This document shows positions 25,110-32,900 of a stretch of DNA of 50,347 bases, piece by piece (positions within the stretch are counted from its first letter, which is position 1; every line of letters starts with the position of its first letter). Origin of the DNA: Streptomyces sp. UW30 (GTDB lineage: Bacteria > Actinomycetota > Actinomycetes > Streptomycetales > Streptomycetaceae); NCBI RefSeq assembly GCF_008042075.1, contig NZ_RDBN01000037.1:1879842-1930188 (forward strand). The letters are read 5' to 3'. The notes under the pieces were generated by a model that worked only from the letters and a program-made list of their open reading frames with translations, searched no databases and had not been told where the DNA came from. The translations under genes and the position numbers were made by a program.

Positions 25110-26458
25110 AGCTGCCCCGCACCGATCGCGGCCGGCTCGCGCTCGTACTCGTGCTCGCCGCCGCCGTGATCGTCTTCACCGCGACCGTGCCGTTGCTGCG
25201 CGACTGGTTCGACCTGCGTGTCTACTACGGCACCATCGACAGCTGGATCCACCACAACGGCCGTATCTACGACTACCGGGTGCCCGGCACGACGTACGGC
25301 TTCACCTACCCGCCGTTCGCCGCGGTCGTGATGCTGCCCATGGCCCTCATGGATCTGCACGTCGCCATCGCGGTGGCGCTGCTGCTCAACCTGGCGGCGC
25401 TGGCCTTCGCGCTGCGCGTGCTGGCCGGGCGGGCCTGGCGGCGCTACGGCTGGTACGGCTGTGCGCTGGCCGTCTGCGGCCTGGCCCTGTTCGAGCCGCT
25501 GCGGGACACCTTCAGCTTCGGCCAGGTGAACATCCTGCTGCTGGCCCTCGTGCTCCTCGACTGCTGGTTGCTGGCGACGGGCCGGGAGCGCTGGGCGGGT
25601 GTGGGCATAGGCCTCGCGGCCGCGATCAAGCTGACGCCGGCCGCCTTCATCGGTCTGCTGCTGGTGGCCCGGCGTTGGCGCGCCGCCGCCGTGGCGACGG
25701 CCGTCGCAGCCGCGGCGACGGCCCTGGCGGCCTGGATCACGCCCGGCGCGTCCCGCTTCTACTGGACGCACGCCATGTGGGACACCACCCGGGTGGGTCG
25801 CCTCGACTATGTCTCCAACCAGTCGCTGCAAGGCATCCTGGCCCGGCTGGACGTGTCGAGCCGGGCCGTCTGGGCGGTCGTGGTGCTGGTCGTCCTGGGC
25901 GTCTGGGTGGCGCGCACCCGCCGGGCGGTCGTGGCGGGGGACTGGACGGCGGCGTTCGCCCTCACCGGGCTGACCGCCTGTCTGGTCAGCCCGATCACCT
26001 GGGTCCACCACCTGGTGTGGCTGCTGCCGTCGTTCGCCGTCCTCGTCCGCGCCGGGCACCGGCGGGTCGCCGCCGCCCTGTACGCGGCGCTGTGCACCAG
26101 CGTGGTGTGGCTGTGGTTCGACGACGCGTCCGGTGTCGACGGCTTCCTCGGCAGCAACACCTACGCGTGGATCACCCTCGGCCTGCTCCTGTGGCTGCCG
26201 GTCGGTCAGCTCGGCGCAGACCGCTCCACCCTGCCGCGCGTCACGAGCGACACGGCGCCGGCCCCCACCCCGGCGGCGCCCGCGATCGCGCAGGCCACCG
26301 CCCAGCCCGGCTCGCCCTCGGGCGCCACCGCCGCCACCACGGGCACCGTGCTGGGCCCCGGCCTCGGTCTGGCCCGCAAGCCGTCGAGCGACCCGACCGG
26401 CTCGACCCGCCCGGCCGCGCCGAACCCCCAGTCGAGCAGTTCGCCCGCCTCCTCGTAG
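25106..26458 (+). CDS. GT87-type alpha-mannosyltransferase-like membrane protein
   Basis: 450 residues, ~10 membrane segments. WFDLRVYYGTIDSWIHHNGRIYDY carries the GT-C loop Asp, GFTYPPFAAVVMLP, SFGQVNILLLALVLLDCWLL and AAIKLTPAAFIGLLL are hallmarks of GT87 (PimE-like, DUF2029) enzymes, and SPITWVHHLVWLLP is a conserved late motif. Coupled to the MptB-like gene by a 4-base overlap. The last ~84 codons, a Pro/Ala/Thr/Ser tail with no domain, lie antisense to the DD-carboxypeptidase gene: no in-frame stop occurs until 26456. The tail may be an unconserved extension. Confidence 0.8.
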   Translation: MKLPRTDRGRLALVLVLAAAVIVFTATVPLLRDWFDLRVYYGTIDSWIHHNGRIYDYRVPGTTYGFTYPPFAAVVMLPMALMDLHVAIAVALLLNLAALAFALRVLAGRAWRRYGWYGCALAVCGLALFEPLRDTFSFGQVNILLLALVLLDCWLLATGRERWAGVGIGLAAAIKLTPAAFIGLLLVARRWRAAAVATAVAAAATALAAWITPGASRFYWTHAMWDTTRVGRLDYVSNQSLQGILARLDVSSRAVWAVVVLVVLGVWVARTRRAVVAGDWTAAFALTGLTACLVSPITWVHHLVWLLPSFAVLVRAGHRRVAAALYAALCTSVVWLWFDDASGVDGFLGSNTYAWITLGLLLWLPVGQLGADRSTLPRVTSDTAPAPTPAAPAIAQATAQPGSPSGATAATTGTVLGPGLGLARKPSSDPTGSTRPAAPNPQSSSSPASS

Positions 26459-27381
26459 ACGGCGTGTCCGCCGCCCGACCGGGGGTTCAGCACCGTCACG
26501 ACGAGGGTGCGACCGCCCCGGCGGGCGGCGGCCACGAGGGTGTTGCCGGCCTTGCTGGTGTAGCCGTTCTTGATGCCGATCAGGCCCGGGTACGGGTCGA
26601 CGCCGTCCGCGCCGGTCAGCAGCCGGTTGGTGTTGCGGATCGGGTAGGCCCAGCCGCCCTTGCCCGGGAACGTCGCCTCGGCCGTGCCGCAGTACCGCGC
26701 GAACTCCGCGTTGCGCAGCCCCGCGCGGCCGAACACCGCCAGGTCGTACGCCGAGGACACCTGGCCGGGTGTGTCGTACCCGTCGGGCGACACCACCCGC
26801 GTGTCGAGGGCGCCCAGCGCACGCGCCTTGGCCTGCATCCGGGCGGCCGTGGCACGCCAGCCGCCGTTCAGCGAGGCCAGCACCCGCACGGCGTCGTTGC
26901 CGGAGCTGAGGAACACCCCACGCCACAGATCGGCGATCCGGTACGTACGTCCCTCGGCGACCCCGACCAGACTGCTGCCGGCCCCGATCCCGGCCAGCTC
27001 CTGCGCGCGCACGGTGTGCGGGACGCCGACGGGCATGGTCGGCAGCAGTGTGAGGGCGAACAGCGTCTTCAGGGTGCTGGCGGGCGGCAGCCTGCGGTGC
27101 GCGTCGTACGCGGCGAGCACATCGCCGGAGTCGGCGTCGGCCACCAGCCACGACAGCGCGGAGACACGGGGGAGCAGCGGCGCCCCGGAGTGGGGACGCA
27201 GCTGAGTGCCGGACCGGTACAGCAGCGCGGGTCGTGGGGGCGCCGCCGCTCGGGGCGCGCCGGGCGTGTCGGGGTCGTGCCCGTCGCGGGCGACCGCGGT
27301 GGCGGGCGCGAGCGCCAGCAGTCCGGCGGCGCAGAGCGCGCAGGTGGCCACGAGAGCCCGGAAAGTAAATCCGATCTTCAT
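26206..27381 (-). CDS. D-alanyl-D-alanine carboxypeptidase (low-molecular-mass PBP)
   Basis: 391 residues. Signal peptide at 1-31, then a transpeptidase-fold domain with the three active-site motifs PASTLK (Ser102-Lys105), SGN (160-162) and KNG (271-273; the KTG box with Asn, a variant frequent in actinobacterial members). A C-terminal hydrophobic segment (~357-378) is a membrane anchor. It trims the terminal D-Ala of peptidoglycan stem peptides. Its last 84 codons overlap the GT87-like gene tail to tail by 253 bp. Because the C-terminal anchor is a sensible ending, this gene is the better-supported of the two in the overlap. Confidence 0.88.
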   Translation of the reverse strand: MKIGFTFRALVATCALCAAGLLALAPATAVARDGHDPDTPGAPRAAAPPRPALLYRSGTQLRPHSGAPLLPRVSALSWLVADADSGDVLAAYDAHRRLPPASTLKTLFALTLLPTMPVGVPHTVRAQELAGIGAGSSLVGVAEGRTYRIADLWRGVFLSSGNDAVRVLASLNGGWRATAARMQAKARALGALDTRVVSPDGYDTPGQVSSAYDLAVFGRAGLRNAEFARYCGTAEATFPGKGGWAYPIRNTNRLLTGADGVDPYPGLIGIKNGYTSKAGNTLVAAARRGGRTLVVTVLNPRSGGGHAVYEEAGELLDWGFGAAGRVEPVGSLDGLRARPRPGPSTVPVVAAVAPEGEPGWAVACAIAGAAGVGAGAVSLVTRGRVERSAPS

Positions 27382-27472
27382 ACTGCCAACGTAGGAACGG
27401 AGCCGCCTCAGACCGCGCTGCCCGGGCCGGTCGGGACGCGCGGGCACCCGGACGGGCGATACTCCGGACGGG

Positions 27473-28609
27473 TCACTCGCCGGGCAGCGTCGGCTGGATC
27501 CGCCGAAGGAACGTGGCGTTGTCGGGCGTCTCGCGCATGCGCTCCAGGAGCGTCTCCAGGTTGGTCTGGCCGTCCCGGGTCTGCAGCGCCCGGCGCAGGC
27601 CGCGGACGGTCGTCAACTCGGCCGGGGGCAGCAGGAGTTCCTCGCGGCGGGTGCCGGAGGGGTTGATGTCGACGGCCGGGAAGACACGGCGGAAGGCCAG
27701 ATCCCGGTTCAGGCGCAGCTCCATGTTGCCGGTGCCCTTGAGCTCCTCGAAGTAGAAGTCGTCGGCACGCGAGCCGGTCTCCACCAGGGCCGTGGCGAGA
27801 ATGGTGAGCGAGCCGCCCTCCTCGGCGAGGCGCGCGGCGCCGAAGAACCGCTTCGGCCCGTGCAGCGCCGCCGCGTCGACGCCGCCGCTCAGGGTGCGGC
27901 CACCGGACGCGGCCGCGTTGTTGTGGGCCCGGCACAGCCGGGTCAGGGAGTCGAGCAGGATGACGATGTCCTCACCCGCCTCGACGAGCCGCTTGGCCCG
28001 CTCGATGACGAGCTCGGCCAGCGCGATGTGCTGCTTGGGCGCCCGGTCGAAGGTCGAGGCGTACACCTCGCCCCGCACCGAGCGCCGCATGTCGGTGACT
28101 TCCTCGGGGCGCTCGTCGAGGAGCACCACCATCAGCCGGCACTCGGGGTGATTGCCCGCGACGGCGGCAGCGATCTGCTGGAGGAGGACCGTCTTGCCGG
28201 TCTTGGGCGGGGCCACGATCAGACCGCGCTGGCCCTTGCCCACGGGGGCGATCAGGTCGGCGACCCGGCCGGTCAGACCGGATGCCGGGTGCTCCAGGCG
28301 GATCCGCTCACGCGGGTGAAGCGGCGTCAGGTCGCCGAAGCGGCGGCGGTTCTTGTCCGGGGTGCGCCCGTTGACACGGGCGACGTCGGTGAGGGTGCGT
28401 CCCTCGCCGCGTACGGCGTCGACCAGGTCGCCCTTGCGCAGGCCGTAGTGGCGGATCAGCGCGGGGGAGACCGGAAGGTCGGTGGGGGAGGGGTGCAGGT
28501 GCTCGGCGCGCAGGTGTCCCTTGCCGTTCGCGTCGATGTCGAGCACGCCCGTGACGGCACGGACCGGGGGCTGCTGTTGTACTGGGGGGTTTTCGAGAGT
28601 GGTGGTCAT
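27473..28609 (-). CDS. rho: Transcription termination factor Rho paralogue, short and divergent
   Basis: 378 residues. The ATPase core is intact: Walker A APPKTGKT (Lys139), LLDERPEEVTDM, Walker B VILLDSLTRL, the Q-loop region LSGGVDAAALHGPKRFFGAAR, the R-loop GTGNMELRL and the arginine-finger region SGTRREELLLP. Unlike housekeeping actinobacterial Rho it lacks the N-terminal helical domain and the long Arg-rich insertion, and the primary RNA-site motif GFGFLR is replaced by GKGHLR, losing both aromatic residues. ATG 28609 has AAAGGA nine bases upstream; TTG 28627 is possible. It is likely a second Rho with altered RNA preference; the main rho gene should be elsewhere. Confidence 0.88.
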   Translation of the reverse strand: MTTTLENPPVQQQPPVRAVTGVLDIDANGKGHLRAEHLHPSPTDLPVSPALIRHYGLRKGDLVDAVRGEGRTLTDVARVNGRTPDKNRRRFGDLTPLHPRERIRLEHPASGLTGRVADLIAPVGKGQRGLIVAPPKTGKTVLLQQIAAAVAGNHPECRLMVVLLDERPEEVTDMRRSVRGEVYASTFDRAPKQHIALAELVIERAKRLVEAGEDIVILLDSLTRLCRAHNNAAASGGRTLSGGVDAAALHGPKRFFGAARLAEEGGSLTILATALVETGSRADDFYFEELKGTGNMELRLNRDLAFRRVFPAVDINPSGTRREELLLPPAELTTVRGLRRALQTRDGQTNLETLLERMRETPDNATFLRRIQPTLPGE

Positions 28610-28664
28610 GGTGGTGGGTCCTTTCAAGGACGGAAGGCATGAGACATGCGAAGGAAGGGATGAG
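28610..28664 (-). promoter_or_regulatory. Pyrimidine-rich leader of the rho-like gene
   Basis: Transcribed leftward, the segment 28664-28625 is 32 of 40 pyrimidines with 17 C and 5 G, resembling a Rho-utilisation site. It lies within the 242-base untranslated stretch between the methyltransferase gene and the rho-like start codon. The rest of that gap contains no gene I can support. Confidence 0.45.
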
Positions 28665-28851
28665 CCGCGGACTTCGGGAAGGCGGACAGAGCGCCTTCGG
28701 GCGGCGGAAACAGCACGTCGAAAGCAGCGGAACGCTGGTCACGAGGTGGTGATGAGAAGCCGGTACACCGACCGGCGAACTGAGCGAGTAACTGGCACCG
28801 GCGCCCTGAACCGGGCGTACACAGGTGCTAACGGGACGGTACCACGGTGCT

Positions 28852-29679
28852 TCAGCGCGTGGCGAGCAGTCCGTAGAGGAGCGGGATGCGCGGCTCGGGC
28901 AGCCGCCACCAGCCGGAAGGAGTGCGCTCCATCCGCGGCCAGCGCTGCCAGGGCAGCTCGTCGCTCTCCGTGAGGCGCCGGATGGTCAGTCCCGCATGCG
29001 TCAACGCGCCCAGGACCTCTCCTATTCCGTGCATCCACTCGTAGCTGTCGGTGGCGCCCGTCACGGCCGGGCCGTCCGTGTAGGTGTGCGTCGCGTCCCG
29101 GCGCACGGCACCGTCGCCGCCCAGGTAGTCGTGGCGCAGGAGCAGCTCCGGCCCCTCGCCCGGGCCCGGCTTGGGGCCGAGGGAGTTGAGCAGCGGATGG
29201 AACTCCGCGATGTACAACCGCCCACCCGGACGCAGGAGTCGGGCCACCACACCCGCCCAGCGGTCCAGGTCGGGCAGGTAGCACAGCGCGCCCTTGCCGG
29301 TGTAGACGACGTCGAACTGCCGCCCGTCCAGGGCCGCTACGGCGTCGTACACGTTCGCCTGTACGTACGTGACGTCCAGCCCCGCCTGCTGGGCGATGCC
29401 CCGCGCGGCGGCCACCGACGCCGCGGAGAAGTCCAGGCCGACGACCCGTGCCCCGCGCTGCGCGAAGGCGATCGTCTCGGTGCCGAGGTGGCACTGGAGA
29501 TGGAGCATGTCACGGCCGGCCAGCTCACCGAGGTCGTCCCACTCGAAGGAGGCGAACCAGCGGGCGGGGTCGAGGTCCTGCTCGATGCCGTAGAACCGGC
29601 TGGCGACGTGGACGGGTGTGCGGGCGTCCCAGTTCGCCTGGTTGGCCGACATCATCCGCGCGTGCTCGTCGGTGGTCAT
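28852..29679 (-). CDS. Class I SAM-dependent methyltransferase
   Basis: 275 residues. The motif-I region is degenerate, MLHLQCHLGTETIAFAQRG, with VVGLDFS as the acidic ribose-binding strand, a FDVVYTGKGALCYLPDLDRWAGVVARLLRPGGRLYIAEFHP post-I and motif III block, and a C-terminal cap (YEWMHGIGEVLGALTHAGLTIRRL). This is the Methyltransf_11/25 type of small-molecule methyltransferase; the substrate is unknown. ATG 29679 is used; the frame is open to 29784 but the added residues are Arg/Pro-rich without a ribosome site. It lies about 100 bases downstream of the SnoaL-like gene. Confidence 0.8.
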   Translation of the reverse strand: MTTDEHARMMSANQANWDARTPVHVASRFYGIEQDLDPARWFASFEWDDLGELAGRDMLHLQCHLGTETIAFAQRGARVVGLDFSAASVAAARGIAQQAGLDVTYVQANVYDAVAALDGRQFDVVYTGKGALCYLPDLDRWAGVVARLLRPGGRLYIAEFHPLLNSLGPKPGPGEGPELLLRHDYLGGDGAVRRDATHTYTDGPAVTGATDSYEWMHGIGEVLGALTHAGLTIRRLTESDELPWQRWPRMERTPSGWWRLPEPRIPLLYGLLATR

Positions 29680-29780
29680 GAGGACATCCAACCGTGCCCG
29701 GCCCGCGCCGGGTGGCAGAAATACCGGTACGGGGACGCCCCGGACGTCGATTCGGGCCGGCCCCGCTCGCCGGTCGGTCC

Positions 29781-30179
29781 TCACACGGACCGGGCCTGCG
29801 CCTCCTTCTCGATCTGCTCGAACTGCGCGCCCATCGCCTCGGCCAGTGCGTGCGCGCCCGACAGCGGCCGGACCATGACCATGAAGTCCTCGATGAGCCC
29901 CTCCTCGTCCACCCGGAGGAAGTCGCAGCCGGTGATCTCCCGGTCACCCACCCGCGCGGTGAAGACCAGCGCGTGATCACGGCCGTCCGGGTCGTTGATC
30001 TCCCGCACATAGCGGAAGTCCTCGAAGACCCGCACGACACCGCGCAGGATCGCCGCCGTGATCGCCTTGCCGACGTACGGCTTGAACACGACCGGGCTGG
30101 TGAAGACGACGTCCTGCGCCAGCAGGACCTCCATGGCATCGGCGTCGCCCGCCTCGACCGCCTCGCGGAACGCGCGCAT
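29781..30179 (-). CDS. SnoaL-like (NTF2-fold) protein
   Basis: 132 residues: MRAFREAVEAGDADAMEVLLAQDVVFTSPVVFKPYVGK, RVFEDFRYVREI, HALVFTARVGDREITGCDFLRVDEEGLIEDFMVMVRP, the standard cone-shaped NTF2-like fold. Function unknown; such proteins are often isomerases, hydroxylases or ligand binders. GAGG precedes ATG 30179 by seven bases. Divergent from a PadR gene, so PadR may control it. Confidence 0.8.
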   Translation of the reverse strand: MRAFREAVEAGDADAMEVLLAQDVVFTSPVVFKPYVGKAITAAILRGVVRVFEDFRYVREINDPDGRDHALVFTARVGDREITGCDFLRVDEEGLIEDFMVMVRPLSGAHALAEAMGAQFEQIEKEAQARSV

Positions 30180-30194
30180 CGGATCACCTCATAG

Positions 30195-30206
30195 TCAATT
30201 AGTTGA
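30195..30206. promoter_or_regulatory. Candidate operator between the PadR and SnoaL-like genes
   Basis: TCAATTAGTTGA, a near-perfect 12-base inverted repeat in an otherwise GC-rich region, placed between two divergent start codons. It also resembles the CAACTAGTTG palindrome at 48868-48877. Confidence 0.4.
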
Positions 30207-30237
30207 GTAGGTGCGGAAGAGAATAATCACCTGCTGT

Positions 30238-30243
30238 TACGGT
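30238..30243 (+). promoter_or_regulatory. -10 box of a leaderless padR transcript
   Basis: TACGGT lies six bases before ATG 30250 and there is no Shine-Dalgarno sequence, a pattern of leaderless mRNAs in Streptomyces. No convincing -35 box. Confidence 0.4.
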
Positions 30244-30249
30244 GTCCAC

Positions 30250-30807
30250 ATGTCCCTCAAGTACGCCGTGCTGGCCGCCCTCCTGGAGGGGGAGGCCTCG
30301 GGCTACGAGCTGTCCAAGGTCTTCGACATCTCGTTCGCCAACTTCTGGCCCGCGACCCCGCAACAGCTCTACCGGGAGCTGGAACGTCTCGCGCAGGACG
30401 GCCTCGTCGAGGCCCGTTTCGTGCAGCAGGAGCGGCGGCCCAACAAGCGGATGTTCACGCTCACCGAGGCCGGACGGGAGGACCTGCGGACCTTCGCCGC
30501 CGAGCCGCCCCGGCGGCCCACCGCCATCCGCGACGAGCTCCTGATCAAGCTCCAGGCGATGGAGGACCCCGAGGCCACCCGCGCCATGATCGAGGAGCGC
30601 ATGACGTGGGCGCGCGGCAAGCTCGGCCGCTACGAACGCGTCCGCGAGCGTCTGCTCGACGGCCGGACCGAGGAGGAGTACCTGCGCCGGTCGGACCGCG
30701 TCGGCCCGTATCTGACGCTGCTGGCCGGCATCTCCTTCGAGGAGCAGATCCTGAGCTGGTGCGAGCGGGTCCTCATTGTCCTGAAGCAGCGCGTGGCGCA
30801 GGGGTGA
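30250..30807 (+). CDS. PadR-family transcriptional regulator
   Basis: 185 residues. N-terminal winged helix MSLKYAVLAALLEGEASGYELSKVF ... PATPQQLYRELERLAQDGLVEARFVQQERRPNKRMFTLTEAGREDL is the canonical PadR pattern, followed by the C-terminal dimerisation helices (Vir_act_alpha_C-like). Probably leaderless. Its stop overlaps the GTG of the next methyltransferase gene (GTGA), so the methyltransferase belongs to the same transcript. Divergent from the SnoaL-like gene. Confidence 0.9.
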   Translation: MSLKYAVLAALLEGEASGYELSKVFDISFANFWPATPQQLYRELERLAQDGLVEARFVQQERRPNKRMFTLTEAGREDLRTFAAEPPRRPTAIRDELLIKLQAMEDPEATRAMIEERMTWARGKLGRYERVRERLLDGRTEEEYLRRSDRVGPYLTLLAGISFEEQILSWCERVLIVLKQRVAQG

Positions 30808-31595
30808 CGCGCATGTTCAGCCCCGAAGGCCCCTCCCTGCGCGAACTCGCCGTCCAGGCCCTGTCGTCGGTCGAGCGCGGATACGACCTGCTGGCCCCGA
30901 AGTTCGACCACACGCCGTTCCGTACGCCTGACGCGGTGCTCGACGCCGTCACGTCGTCGCTCGCGCGCAGCGGCCCGTACGACGACGGTCTCGACCTGTG
31001 CTGCGGGACGGGCGCCGGCGTGGAGGTGCTGGCCGAGCTGTGCCGGCGCAGCGTCGTCGGCGTCGATTTCAGCGGCGGCATGCTGGAGGTCGCGCGGCGG
31101 CGGGTGGGGGCCGGGGAGCGACGTGCCGGGGAGTCGGATGCGGGGGAGCCGTCTGTCGGCTGGGTCCGTGCGGACGCACGTGCCCTGCCTTTCGCCTCCG
31201 CCTTCGACCTGGTGGTGAGCTTCGGGGCGTTCGGGCACTTCCTGCCCCGCGAGCTGCCGGGTCTGTTCGCGCAGGTCCACTCCGTCCTGCGGCCCGGCGG
31301 CCGTTTCGCCTTCCCGGTGGTGGCCCCGCCGAGTCCCGGGTCGGTCGCCTACTGGATGCTGCTGGGCTTCGACGCGGTGATGCGGGTGCGCAATGCCGTG
31401 TGGCGGCCGCCGTTCGTCATGTACTACCGGGCCTTCCGGCTCGGGGAGGTGCGCCGCGAGCTGGCCCGTGCCGGGTTCGAGGTGGAGCTGCGGTCCCTGC
31501 CCGAGTTCGGGCGGCGGGGCGACGGGAGCCCGCGGGTGCGGATGGTCGTGGCGCGGCGCCCTTCGCGGGTGGAGCCCACCCGGTCCGGATGCTGA
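30804..31595 (+). CDS. Class I SAM-dependent methyltransferase
   Basis: 263 residues. Motif I is LDLCCGTGAG, followed by VVGVDFSGGMLEVARRR, a RADARALPFASAFDLVVSFGAFGHF motif II region and LRPGGRFAFPVV; the C-terminus has an EVRRELARAGFEVELRSL helix-strand. Translationally coupled to padR (GTG 30804 overlaps the stop); ATG 30813 is a second possible start. Inference: product modified in the PadR-controlled response. Substrate unknown. Confidence 0.82.
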   Translation: MTRMFSPEGPSLRELAVQALSSVERGYDLLAPKFDHTPFRTPDAVLDAVTSSLARSGPYDDGLDLCCGTGAGVEVLAELCRRSVVGVDFSGGMLEVARRRVGAGERRAGESDAGEPSVGWVRADARALPFASAFDLVVSFGAFGHFLPRELPGLFAQVHSVLRPGGRFAFPVVAPPSPGSVAYWMLLGFDAVMRVRNAVWRPPFVMYYRAFRLGEVRRELARAGFEVELRSLPEFGRRGDGSPRVRMVVARRPSRVEPTRSGC

Positions 31596-31644
31596 CCGCG
31601 CACTACCTGGCTCCGGTCGACGACAGTCCCCTGCACTTCTCCGG

Positions 31645-32057
31645 CGCCGCCCCCGGTGCCGTCGCACGACGGGCACCCCGTCCCGCGGGTTCCCGGGCCC
31701 CAGGACTGCCGCGAGCTTGAGCTGCCGGTCGAACTGGCGCCGTTCGCCCGGCAGTTGGAGATCCGTCCCGCCGCGGAGACCTGCCGCTCGCCGGAGGGGA
31801 CCGGGCCGAGCTGACGGCATGGCTCCGCTTCCGGGACGGCCGCGCTCCGACGCTCTTGCGGTCGTCACGCTCACCGACACCCTGCCACCCGCGCTCACGA
31901 AGGCTGGGCCCTCGTCCGGATCCGTACCGAACACGCGGGCAGCGGCTGGGCGATCGACGACAGTGCCGTCCGGTCGGAGGACGGACGGCTGCTCGCGCTC
32001 GCCCGGCAGCCCCGGGTGGTGCGCGCTCAGCCCGCCGCGGGCAGCGTGAACTCGTAG
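31645..32057 (+). pseudogene. Decayed acyl-CoA thioesterase-like gene
   Basis: Conceptual translation in shifting frames gives pieces of one TesB-like thioesterase: PSHDGHPVPRVPGPQDCREL and LELPVELAPFARQLEIRP in one frame (stop near 31811), LAGGDRAELTAWLRFRDGRA in a second, DALAVVTLTDTLPPAL in a third, and EGWALVRIRTEHAGSGWAID followed by DGRLLALARQ in a further frame ending at TAG 32055. The order is collinear with the family, but about 30 residues are missing between LPPAL and EGWALV, and the N-terminal hotdog domain is not seen. At least three frameshifts plus a deletion. Its end overlaps the GntR gene on the other strand. Confidence 0.65.
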
Positions 32058-32770
32058 ACCAGGGCGTCCTGTTGGGCGTCCACGACGAGGTCCGTGATCT
32101 CCAGGGGGCGGGCGTACTGGTCGTGGACCCGCCGGGTGACGCGCACCGCTGACGCGCCGGGGAGCCGGGTGATGGCATCGCGGTGGTGCAGGCAGAGGCC
32201 CGCCCTGCGCATCCAGTCGTAGGCGCGGCGCAGTTGGGCCGAACCGGCGCTGTCCGTGCGGTCGCGGTAGCGGGCCAGCTCCGCCACCTCGGCGAGCGCC
32301 ACCGCCGAGAACGACGTCACGGCTGTGCGCCGGCCACGTCCGTCGGCGTCCGCGGACTCGTAGCGGTGCACCAGGGTCCGGCAGCGCGGGGCGAGCCCCA
32401 GGGCCTCGGCGTGCTCGGGCGAGGGGGTCTCCCAGGCGACCGTGGCGCGGTCCGCGGCGCCCGGACCCGCGGACCGGGCGCCGACCGGGAAGGTGAGCGA
32501 GGTCGCGGTCTCGACCGGCAGGCCGGGCAGCGTGGCATGGCTGCCCCGCCGGTCGGTGGCGACGAGGCCGCTGCGGCGCAGCACCTCCAGCGCCTGTCGA
32601 ACGGTCTCCCTGCTGACCCCGAAGTGCTCCGCCAACTGCCGTTCTCCCGGCAGTCGTTCGCCGGGCGGGACCGTCCCGTCGCGCAGCTCGCCGAGCAGTT
32701 GGGTGGCGATCCGCCAGTACAGCGGCTGTTCCTCGGTGAGCGGGCGCTCGTGCGGGGTGGTGCGGGCCAT
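32027..32770 (-). CDS. GntR-family regulator, HutC type with UTRA domain
   Basis: 247 residues. Winged helix with PLYWRIATQLLGELRDGTVPPGERLPGERQLAEHFGVSRETVRQALEVLRRSGL, then a UTRA sensor domain beginning near residue 95 and ending TRRVHDQYARPLEITDLVVDAQQDALVYEFTLP. UTRA domains bind small ligands such as sugars, amino acids or histidine-degradation intermediates. AGGAGG precedes ATG 32770 by seven bases. Its 3' end overlaps the thioesterase remnant. Target genes cannot be told. Confidence 0.88.
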   Translation of the reverse strand: MARTTPHERPLTEEQPLYWRIATQLLGELRDGTVPPGERLPGERQLAEHFGVSRETVRQALEVLRRSGLVATDRRGSHATLPGLPVETATSLTFPVGARSAGPGAADRATVAWETPSPEHAEALGLAPRCRTLVHRYESADADGRGRRTAVTSFSAVALAEVAELARYRDRTDSAGSAQLRRAYDWMRRAGLCLHHRDAITRLPGASAVRVTRRVHDQYARPLEITDLVVDAQQDALVYEFTLPAAG

Positions 32771-32900
32771 GCCGCGCCTCCTGTTGGTGACATGTTGTAG
32801 CCGTGCGGGCTCCTTGCGTCACCAGATCTAAGCAGTGGTCTAAACCACCAGGGAAGGGCGGCCTCTCACTTCGGCCGAAACCGCCCGCGCCGACGGGTCG

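Noticed and set aside
24146..27151. Very long leftward open frame of about 1000 codons opposite the two mannosyltransferase-like genes
   Set aside because: It is a G/C-bias shadow: Arg/Gly/Ala/Pro-rich, with no domain, and it covers two well-defined genes on the other strand.
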